A DNA stretch of 64,000 nucleotides from Tricholoma matsutake (taxonomy: Eukaryota > Basidiomycota > Agaricomycetes > Agaricales > Tricholomataceae). The translations under genes and the position numbers were made by a program. Of the stretch, positions 56,084 to 64,000 are shown piece by piece. Every line of letters begins with the position of its first letter. Positions within the stretch are counted from its first letter, which is position 1. The notes beneath the pieces were generated by a model that was given only the letters and a program-made list of their open reading frames with translations, searched no databases and was not told where the DNA came from. The stretch covers positions 7,130,001 through 7,194,000 of the forward strand of contig AP026550.1 in the NCBI GenBank assembly GCA_026075535.2. Reading direction: 5' to 3'.

Positions 56084-57146
56084 ATGGACCTGGATATCAT
56101 TCGGTTAGATGGGAGGTACAGATTGCAAAGAAGGGTTGGAACTAGGTTGTTTGGTGAGCTTAATGCAGTCATGCTACACCCACTCTCGATGACTCATAAG
56201 CATGCAGGTGAAATTTACCTTGCTTGTGATATTCTGTCGGGACAACCCATCATCATTAAACTGGAGCCACTCAACAGCGATCATCAAATGCTGGAGCATG
56301 AGTTTCATGTTTACCGCAAACTTTGTGAAGGAGTTGGAATTCCTGAAGTCTATTGGTTTGGTATGGAATGTGGCTTCAATGTGATGGCCATGGATCTGCT
56401 TGGTCATTCACTCGAGGACCTCTTTATTCAATGTCAGTTTCGATTCAGCATCAAAACTGTCCTACTCTTAGGCCGACAATTGGTAAGTTCACAATTCTGG
56501 CTTTTTACGTGGTAACACATCTAATGTCCACCATGCCCAGCTTTGTCGTCTCCAATATATGCATGCTCGTAACTTCCTTCATCGTGACCTCAAACCCAAC
56601 AACATTGCTGTAGGTGTCGGGCAGAAGGCCAGTGTAGTATATCTCATTGATTTTGGCCTTTCAAAGCAGTTCAGGGATCCAAACACGCATATGCACATTC
56701 TGTATATTAACATGTGTGGCCTCACTGGAACGGCTGTATTCACCTCTATTCACAGTCACATTGGTTGGGAGCTAGGCAGATGGGATGATCTTGAGTTGCT
56801 TGCTCATATTCTGATCTACTTCCTCTGTGGTTCTTTGCTGTGGCAGAGCTTGGGCCATCAGGACGTTGAAGAAAATTTTGTGCTGAAACTCAAACAACAA
56901 ATCAATGTGCATGACTTGTGCCACAACCTTCCAGTGGAATTTTGCAAATTTTTAGAATACATGCGCTCACTTTCTTTTGACAATAAACCTGATTACAACT
57001 ACTTGTATGACCTTTCTGATGGTCTCTTGTCACAAGAGGGATTCCCAAATGACTTGTCGTTTGATTGGAGTGTCGATGGTGGGCAATCAGGTGGCAAGGA
57101 TAGACACGGTGCATGCAATGCATACAACAAATCTGGCATATGTTGA
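56084..57146 (+). CDS. Casein kinase 1-like protein kinase, 316 aa
   Basis: Three exons, 56084-56153, 56208-56482 and 56541-57146, with in-frame GT..AG introns; splicing the first intron restores the glycine loop GTRLFGEIYLACD. The protein starts MDLDIIRLDGRYRLQRRVG. Visible kinase residues are Lys41 (PIIIKLEP), catalytic loop FLHRDLKPNN (Asp131) and DFGLSKQF (Asp152). The activation segment reads GTAVFTSIHSHIGWELGRWD, clearly the CK1 pattern (GTARYAS.N.H.G) but with RYAS changed to VFTS and with GxR in place of the second loop glycine. CK1 enzymes phosphorylate Ser/Thr on pre-phosphorylated or acidic sites. Length is that of a bare catalytic domain. No stop interrupts it, so it may be active, or be a diverged member of an expanded family. 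Confidence 0.85.
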
Positions 57147-57640
57147 ACTGGGTAAGTGCTATGCACCAACTACATTTATGCTGGATACTAAAGGAATTTC
57201 CACCAGACTGCACTCTCAGGCTCAAAAGCGAGAGCGATGTAGCAAGATTGACCTATCTTGACTTTGCTGGTGGTGCTGATGCGGCATAGCAATACTGTTG
57301 ACTTGGACCAATGGATTATCAAACCCCTTGTCTTGCATTTAGTTATATTCCTCGGTTATCCTTTATATCACTTCTGTAGCTATATAGAGTATACCCCTTC
57401 AATCATGGTATATAGAGTATACCACAACTAGCTGGCTGAAGTCATGTCAATTAATCTTCGGCTGAAACCAGCTTGAAGTGCTGACTCGAGTCAAAGTTGC
57501 GGCTTCTGAATACAAACTTGCCAAAAGCTGGTCACATGTCAGAAAAGTCATGACTTTCAAAGTCAGCCTGGGACCAGCCGAGTCACGGCAACACTAAAGA
57601 CCCTGGTAATTGCACCTATCGACCCTAAATGACAGGGTGA
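57147..57640. other. Intergenic, with a short direct repeat
   Basis: TATATAGAGTATACC occurs twice at about 57382-57424. No gene seen. Confidence 0.4.
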
Positions 57641-57679
57641 ACCCATATGGATCCTTATAAATCAGGCGTAGGAGCAATG

Positions 57680-58236
57680 TATGGACAGCGCCCTACCTGG
57701 CAAAGGTGTCACCCGCTGCATTCATGTCAAAAAAGTTTACAACTGCCCAGCACAACTATGCAGTGCAGGAATTAAAAATTCTTGCTATCCTCAAATCCTT
57801 ACTCAAGTGGGAAGATAAACTCATTAGATGCCACATTCACATTATTATGGACCATCAAGCACTCAAATCCTTCAAGACCCAAGCCAATTTGTCTGGGTGC
57901 CAACAGAGATGGATAGATTACCTTTCTCAATTTGACTTTGACATCACCTATGTCAAGGGTGAACTCAACAAAGTGGTGGATTGCCTCTCCTGCTATTATG
58001 AAAGTGATACCAAATCTGATGTCTACAAAGTACATGAGTACGTACAAGCCAATGCTTGTATTGACCCATCAGAAAAGGATTTTCCAGCACAATGGCTACA
58101 AGAAATTACTTCTAGAGTAATTGAACTACAAGCCATCCAGGATACCAAGCATAGGCAAAGCAAACACCTACAGGAACACCAAGTATTAAACAACAACACG
58201 GAAGTCATGCTTGTGCATCAAGTGTCTCCACATTAA
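57680..58236 (+). pseudogene. Ty3/gypsy RNase H fragment
   Basis: Reads SPAAFMSKKFTTAQHNYAVQ, ELKILAILKSLLKWEDKLI, IIMDHQALKSFKTQANLSG, QQRWIDYLSQFDFDITYVKG and NKVVDCLSC, which is the gypsy RNase H domain plus connection to integrase. The usual DxS start of the domain and the RT are absent, and no LTRs flank it. It belongs to a different gypsy family from elements 1 and 2. Confidence 0.82.
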
Positions 58237-58689
58237 AAGCTTAATCAAGACACATATGGATTTTAAAGAGCAGTAAGGAACTGCGTCAATCAAGACAAAG
58301 TGACTCCAAGACACACAAAACATATGAATGCACAGTTCCAAGAAAATTCACTGGTAAGCAAGGTAATGTAGGCAGAGAAATCACATGTAAGTGATTCTAA
58401 GGTAGCCAAGATTCACAAGAAATAATGGTTTTGACAGGGGTTAAATTAAAAGATGAGTCAGCCAAAGCTAGTGTTGCCATGGCTCGAGCCGTGTTTTTTG
58501 CTATCTTGGGAAATAAATTACATAAAATCACTAAAATTATTGAGGAGCTAGATCCCATCAAAAGCCGAGGGGTATCCTGCCAACTCTGAGTGATCGGAGA
58601 AGCAGTTCCTGAGATATTCAGGTGGCTTTGAAAAGGACTGTTCAAAGAGATGCTATGTATGGTATATAAGGTAGATCTTTATAAAATCT
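58237..58689. other. Intergenic, no supported gene
   Basis: A short plus-strand frame near 58426-58590 (VKLKDESAKASVAMARAVFF) could be a gene scrap but has no recognised motif. Confidence 0.3.
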
Positions 58690-59870
58690 GTAATTTCAAA
58701 GTACTTTGTCTTGAAACATGTGATGGGTAACAGCCTGATGGTCAGAGTTGACTCTGTCAGACTCATCAGCTTCAGCACCTGCGCCAGCCACTTTGTCATC
58801 AGACTGTTCAACTTGTGTGACTGCATCAGAAGCAGGTGCAGTCTTGCCAGCTTTATGCTGTGCCTCACCTTCTGGCTCTGGACTTGAAAATTTTGGGCAA
58901 TGAGTTTAATGAAAGTAATAACAGCATAGCTAAACCCACAGCAGACTTTCTGCATCACTAGCAGCAGGCGAGTCACTAAGTGCATCACCAGAGACCTTGC
59001 ATTCATCATCTACGAAAGGATTTTTTGCTTCACTCCTTTTTGACTGCAAAGAACAAACATCAGAGCATGGAGATGCCGAGTAACTTGAACCAACTGCAGC
59101 ATTGCCACTGGTGACTGAGCCTGTTTCATGGGACCAGGAGACAAACATTGATCCAGGATCTCCAGCAACCTTGCAAAATATCAAGTAAACATAATGGTGG
59201 GAAGGATATTGATACATATGATGTGGGTGCATGTGGATCCTCATCATCAGATAAGTCAACATTGCCGTGACGTTGTTTGGGAGACAAACTTGAACAGTTG
59301 TATATAACCAGACTATGCATAGCCTTTAACAATTGATGGCACTAAAAAGTTGAATCAGACCTGTCCTCGAGAACAGATTGTTCAGCTTGAGAACCAAGAT
59401 TATAAGTGGATTTTGACAATCTGGGGTGGAAGTGAGTCATAAAATAAAATGGATCAGTAGAAATCATACCACTTCTTTGGAGTTTTTTCGAGCTTGGCTT
59501 CAGCAGCTAGAACCTTCTCAGTCTTGATGATGTGCCTCCTAGCAATACAAAGTAATCAGACCATGGAAAAATTATCGTGGACATGACCTTACTTTGGGCA
59601 AGCAGGCGACACAGTTGAGGCCGATGTTGCAGTAGGGAGGCAACTTGTCAAGAACTGTTTCTTGCCCGATCGGAACCCACATCCATCCGACCCTTTTCTG
59701 CATCTCAAACCCAACATTCACCAACTCCTCCTGCTTTTGTTCCTGGCTGCCTTGCACTGCCCACACTGCTGTGCACCAGGCCACCTTGTACAGCACCCAT
59801 GGCCACCTTCTCAAGGCTGCCGTCTCTTTTGCAAATTCAACTATGGACTCCTGTGCGGCCCCCACTAAGT
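58690..59870 (-). CDS. Hypothetical acidic, multi-exon protein
   Basis: Starts near 59865 (MGAAQESIVEFAKETAALRR) with a Trp-rich segment WPWVLYKVAWCTAVWAVQG and a small cysteine patch (CNIGLNCVACLPK). Further short exons read KVLAAEAKLEKTPKK joined to LSKSTYNLGSQAEQSVLED, then SLSPKQRHGNVDLSDDEDPH, then GDPGSMFVSWSHETGSVTSG, then FVDDECKVSGDALSDSPAAS. The last exon is SSPEPEGEAQHKAGKTAPAS..DESDRVNSDHQAVTHHMF, ending about 58701. Introns of ~50-70 bp with GT..AG are readable between most exons, but two joins do not hold frame as I read them. No family is recognised. Acidic serine-rich composition suggests a nuclear or regulatory protein. Confidence 0.45.
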
Positions 59871-59872
59871 AA

Positions 59873-61548
59873 TTTATTTATGCAGTCAAGACACTGCCGC
59901 AGTTACCAAGATGTTCTGCTCTGATTCCAGACTCCAGTATTTAAGCTTAGTTAGTTTTGACTTGTATTCCTCAGTTCATATATCACATAGACTCGATGAA
60001 GACTCGATAAAGACTTAACATAAATCTGCCAATCCAATCTCGTTCTACTCCTACCTCTGACCTCTGAGAGTCTGAACTTCATTCAACACGACCTCTAGTT
60101 CTCCCTCTGAAGTTTTGGTTTCATCCAAACTTAACCCAAGTCCCTCCGTACTCTTCCCCACACTTTCCGCACCTACCCACTCCTACCCAAACCTTTGTCT
60201 TGAAATTAGGACACCAGACAAGGTGAAGGGCACAACTTCTTATAAGTTGAAGCCAAGTCCTTTCTATTCCCCTTTCGCAGAATCTGCTATGACCTGACAA
60301 CCTTCCACTATCGACATCTGCAGGGTCTGACTGGATTCTGATGTGCACTTCAGGATCAGTTCTTAACACAACTTGTGATGACTGAGTTAATAAAAATGAC
60401 AAGAAGCAAAAGGCAAGCACTTATGTGAGCATAACTGGATTCAAATTGTCGTACTTGGGTGTACCCAGACAAGGGGGGATAACTTCAACTCATTTCAATT
60501 CTGCTTCTGCAGCCAAAGGAGTTGCTCTACACAAAGATAACTCAAAGCAATAAAAGGCCAACACTGCACATACTTGTCAGAAGAAATAGAAATTTGGGAC
60601 ACCTTCTTTTATGTGGGGATCTGAAACATCATGAGTCTAACAACAGAGATGGTCCATGACTACAACACATGCAGTGGGAGTTTTCAAATCCTTGGCCAAC
60701 AGAGCTTCTAAGTCAACAGGTCTATGCACCAATACCCAGATTTTCTGAATTCAACTTATATGATAGCTCATTTATGGCTGTACTGGGAGTGGCTTGGATG
60801 CACAGGCCATGATGGGGGCACATGGAGGGTGCCCACATCAAAGCAAGGCAAATGGGGGCAAGAGGATGGTGGCATTGGCAAAAACAGGGTTAATGGAGGG
60901 TGCCAGCATCAAAGCAAGGAGTAAGAAGAGGGTGGCATTGGCAAAAAATGGTGATATGTGGGGTGAATCAAGAGTTGGCATCATTATTAAGCAAACTGTT
61001 GGTGTGAAAAATTTGACCATTTTAGAAATGGCAGGGTTGGTGTGGCATTGGGAGAAGAATGCATTGTGAGAGATTAGAGTGTAGAGAGTGTAATAGTAAG
61101 TTCATAACAAAAACAAAGTGGAAGGAAGCCAGAGCTTCCAACACTCAAGGAGAATGAGACATGTTATGAACTTAGTATATTTTGGGGGAGGAAACTAAGC
61201 TACAGTACAAGACTTGAGGTATAGACTATATGCTATCTGGATAACATGTGATAATGGATGCTGATGTAAGAGGACACTCTTACAGTATTCTGATGTAAAA
61301 AAATAAAAGAAACTTTTATTATATGATTGTTTTCTAACACTAGACCTTGGATGAATCACTGCTTTTTTCAAGACCATCAGGGACATTGGAACATCTGGTT
61401 AAAAGTAACTGTCCATTATCTACACTGTTCTTAGTGGGTGGGTTGGCAAAGACAAGATGACCAATAGTTGCTGGTCAATGTTCAGCACTGGCTGCATGGC
61501 CTTGACCATTCAAATTGCTCCCAAGTACTGTGTTGAAACCAACTGTTT
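59873..61548. other. Intergenic with short repeats and an inverted repeat
   Basis: No supported gene. GGAGGGTGCC.CATCAAAGCA is present twice (about 60824 and 60896) and GGTGGCATTGGCAAAAA twice (about 60870 and 60930). TAAGTTCATAACA at 61097-61109 is mirrored by TGTTATGAACTTA at 61162-61174, which could form a stem or be the ends of a tiny element. Confidence 0.4.
61097..61174. repeat. 13-bp perfect inverted repeat
   Basis: TAAGTTCATAACA and TGTTATGAACTTA enclose 52 bp. No target duplication is apparent. Confidence 0.75.
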
Positions 61549-62875
61549 CTATGATCGAGTGCTTTTTGTTGACAATGATAAGTATGAGTGCTGGATACAT
61601 TGCCTGGCAGAATTTGTTGGGTCAGTGAAATGCCAACACAGATCATGGGCTGATGGAAGACTTGCCACCAACTCATAATAAATGGAAAGAAAAACAACAG
61701 ATATATAGTAAGCAGCTGTACCTGGGGCATTTGGTGTTGACACGTTGAGCAACAAGGTTGCCAACTAAGACATGATAAGTCATTTGATCAGTAGGTAGCT
61801 GACATGTGCATGAAAGCAGAATCAAAGCTCACTTGTAATATGAGGAAGATAACTCCTGACTCTACAAGAAGAAACAGCACTTTTTGCACAGGAGATTGTT
61901 GTTTCTTCAGACTCTTGGTGGCTTTTTGGTAGTCCCTATCAGGAATGAGCAATAATCATTGACATCAGAGGAAATATTGACCAACCATAGCTTGTAGGCA
62001 ATCAGCACAGTAGCAAGAAGGTTAGTTACGATAGAGGCAGCAAGGCTGCAGTAGGTCATAATGTTCAACATATGATCTGATTTTTCTGCCATGGCAAGGC
62101 TAATGAGTATTGCCACTGATACAGACACCATCATATGAGTCAGAAATTTGAGTTGGATAGCTGTGAAACTTCAAATCTCACCAAATGTCACCAACAAAAA
62201 GAAAAGAGGGCCAATCATGACCCATTGGTGCTGTGGAAAGAGGACCCAAGCTCGCCATATAATCACAATATCATTAATGAACCACTAGAAATGGCAGGAG
62301 GATACATTTCAGAAGGATGGAAAATGGAAAATTGAGTTTACAACACCATAAAAGGGGCTGAATACACATGAATAAGGTCCAGCTTAGCTGTTGCTGCATT
62401 GGATAAAGCCATCTTCTCAGACAACTCCATACCAACATTCTTCACCAGCAGTGAGCAGATCTGAATTGTAACAAGTGCCATCCCTGCAGCCCAGTCTATG
62501 GTGGCTGCAGTGAAGCTGAGGATGATTAGAATAAAGATTGCCAATGTTGGGTGAGATTTGAGTCCCCGGCACCTGTAAACAGAAGTTAGACCTCTAAAAT
62601 TAGCAGTGTAGGCTTGGACAAACAAGGTGATGTGTACTGCGATAGAGAAGACCATTATGAATATGCCTGATATAGAAAGGTTAGAGCTGGGTTAGAACAT
62701 GAACAGGGTAAATTGTAACAGCATTACCATATAGCAAGGTGATTGTTGTGAGATGTGCAAGGTTTGTCAGAAGTATAATGCCCACATGCTGAAGGCGTGC
62801 ACTATCATCAGGAGTGATGGTCATACTAATACTTGAAGGTGGAGGGCAATGTTCAATTTCATGAGCATTGAGCAT
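61549..62875 (-). CDS. Multi-pass fungal membrane protein (about 7 TM), unknown function
   Basis: Start ATG at 62875 (MLNAHEIEHCPPPSS). Exons 62875-62728, 62666-62592 and from 62572 are joined in frame, then exons containing WFINDIVIIWRAWVLFPQHQ, VMIGPLFFLLVTFG, VAILISLAMAEKSDHMLNIM, SIVTNLLATVLIAYKLW, KVLFLLVESGVIFLILQ and AAYYISVVFLSIYYE. Hydrophobic stretches amount to about seven helices. The NDIVIIWRAWVLFP segment and the later KVLLLLVESG-like segment are hallmarks, as I remember them, of a large uncharacterised mushroom membrane-protein family. It would sit in the plasma membrane or an organelle membrane. No stop codons interrupt the exons read. The very C-terminus is uncertain. Confidence 0.72.
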
Positions 62876-63792
62876 ACTATTTATAAGTTATTTGTGGGTC
62901 CTTATTTGGTTTGTGGGAATGATATAAAACAGCACGTGCATCTCCTTTGTTCGCGGTGACCGAACTCGCCGCGTCGTACAGTAGAGGTGACGGCTCAAGC
63001 TGCGGTTGCTCCTCAGACGCCTGGATACCTCGTCACCTTTTCCCGTACACCCACGCATAGCTGTACTACCCTCCACCATCGGCACCCGCCCCCCAACAAG
63101 CCTAGCCATAATCCCCATCCCCCCATTCGCATCGCCCTCATTCTCCTTGCATTCTCCCGCCAATAAACCAATAAAGCACAAAAGCAATATTCAACAACTG
63201 CCGACTGAACGATCTCAGTTCATCCAAAGTTAACGGATTCTTCTGCGTCTGGGTCGGTCCTATCTCTCTATAACCACGTACGGACAACGAAGATGAGGAC
63301 GAACCAGCACTTGCTCATTGCGTCCAAGAACGCTATTCCCATGATACAACAACGTCGTAGACCCGCTCGCGTCGTTATCAAGCACTCTACCTATTATGTA
63401 CCCTCGATAGACTTCTCGACTTCTCCAATCAAGCCCGCACCTGCTGCGAGGTCCGCGTCTGAGCACTGTGGGCCAGAGGGTGCTTGGCGCGAATAGACAT
63501 TCGACGAGAGCAGGAAGGACGGAGCCGTTGTGTATTTCTTGTGAGAGTTAACATCCTTTCCCCCGCCCAGCTACCTTCGAAGAAAAACAACTCTCCACTA
63601 CCAACAACGCCCACCCCATGCACCCGCACACACCCCAAACGCACATCTCAAATCGACGTACAGTCGTTCGTAGAAGCAGCCATCTAATCCATCCTTTCTC
63701 CCTCCAGCCAAAACTAAACTATCCCCCAGAACAATAACTCTTCACAACCAACGACGCGCGCCCCACGTACCCACACACACACCAAACGTCAA
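62876..63792. other. Intergenic, CT-rich; possible small ORF
   Basis: Probably promoters of the membrane-protein gene and of unknown genes to the right. A plus-strand frame 63293-63496 (MRTNQHLLIASKNAIPMIQQ) could be a first exon but has no motif. Two C-rich stretches around CCCACACACACACC are loosely repeated at 63560-63650 and 63690-63790. Confidence 0.3.
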
Positions 63793-63999
63793 CTAGCCTA
63801 CCTCGTCCTCATCAACATCCCCTTCTCCATTCCCTTCGACGTCCGGGTCTCCATATTTCGCAACTTTGTATTCAACGCCGGCAACACTCTCAATTCCGTT
63901 CTCAATCTCATTTCTCAAGACGAGGGTCCAGGTGTGTAGGGGGAGTGTGGCGCTGGATGGGTTTGATAAACCTGGAGAGACGGATATGAAGGCTCCAGT
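63793..63999 (-). CDS. C-terminal part of an unidentified gene entering from the right
   Basis: An open frame from the right edge to TAG at 63793 encodes TGAFISVSPGLSNPSSATLP, TWTLVLRNEIENGIESVAGV and EYKVAKYGDPDVEGNGEGDV before DEDEVG. The balanced composition and acidic end look like a real protein terminus. No family is recognised. The start lies outside the window. Confidence 0.5.
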   Translation of the reverse strand, partial: TGAFISVSPGLSNPSSATLPLHTWTLVLRNEIENGIESVAGVEYKVAKYGDPDVEGNGEGDVDEDEVG

Positions 64000-64000
64000 T

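Noticed and set aside
61097..61174. Rho-independent-type terminator or small RNA hairpin
   Set aside because: The loop is 52 bases and the organism is a fungus; kept only as an inverted repeat.

Overview
This looks like a repeat-rich stretch of a filamentous basidiomycete genome, most likely Agaricomycetes. Short spliceosomal introns (about 45-70 bp, GT..AG with CTAAC-like branch sites), KDZ transposase with a CxC2-type cysteine cluster, DIRS-type reverse transcriptase, chromodomain Ty3/gypsy elements, a fungal CK1-like kinase and a WRAWVLF-type multi-pass membrane protein all fit that origin. No bacterial gene organisation, rRNA, CRISPR array or convincing functional tRNA gene was seen. All calls come from reading the sequence; no database search was run.

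Layout. 1-156: start of a copia Gag (minus). 1362-7430: a minus-strand DIRS-type RT reading frame, preceded by a many-exon low-complexity gene in which a ~250-bp exon/intron block is tandemly duplicated. 8725-10685: a ~1.96-kb non-autonomous TIR element. 10686-21010: a plus-strand copia gag-pol, split by a complete but dead gypsy element (11091-19265, TSD GGAAT). 21796-37109: a giant 15.3-kb KDZ element with ~190-bp terminal inverted repeats and five genes, itself invaded by a second non-autonomous TIR element (22186-24150, 8-bp TSD GTCAATGC). 37110-47164: a gypsy integrase scrap, a 5' LTR with gag and part of protease from another gypsy, then a full gypsy element (39744-47164). 47200-48534: 3' part of a PDS5-like gene that now begins at the gypsy LTR. 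50790-52569: a multi-exon 2OG-Fe(II) oxygenase resembling the TET/JBP family. 53980-55570: remnant of the TIR-element family. 56084-57146: an apparently intact CK1-like kinase. 57680-58236: gypsy RNase H scrap. 58690-59870: acidic multi-exon hypothetical gene (minus). 61549-62875: multi-pass membrane protein gene (minus). 63793-63999: C-terminus of a gene entering from the right (minus).

How it fits together. The region is a nested repeat graveyard. Nearly all in-frame stops in the two gypsy elements are TGA, usually where arginine is expected, which points to CGA to TGA decay at CpG (methylation followed by deamination). The same lesion occurs in KDZ-element genes, the PDS5-like fragment and the TET/JBP-like oxygenase. 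That oxygenase lies about 14 kb from a KDZ element, a pairing known from mushroom genomes, so a possible 5-methylcytosine oxidase sits among sequences that look heavily shaped by cytosine methylation.

The most unusual structures are: the KDZ element, whose five genes, introns and termini all carry expansions of the same TGCCRATGCC-like hexamer/18-mer; the ~2-kb TIR elements, with outward-facing tRNA-like modules next to their ends and repeated hairpin-plus-intron modules inside; a conserved extra ORF downstream of the chromodomain in both gypsy elements; and twin hairpins shared by the LTRs of both gypsy families.
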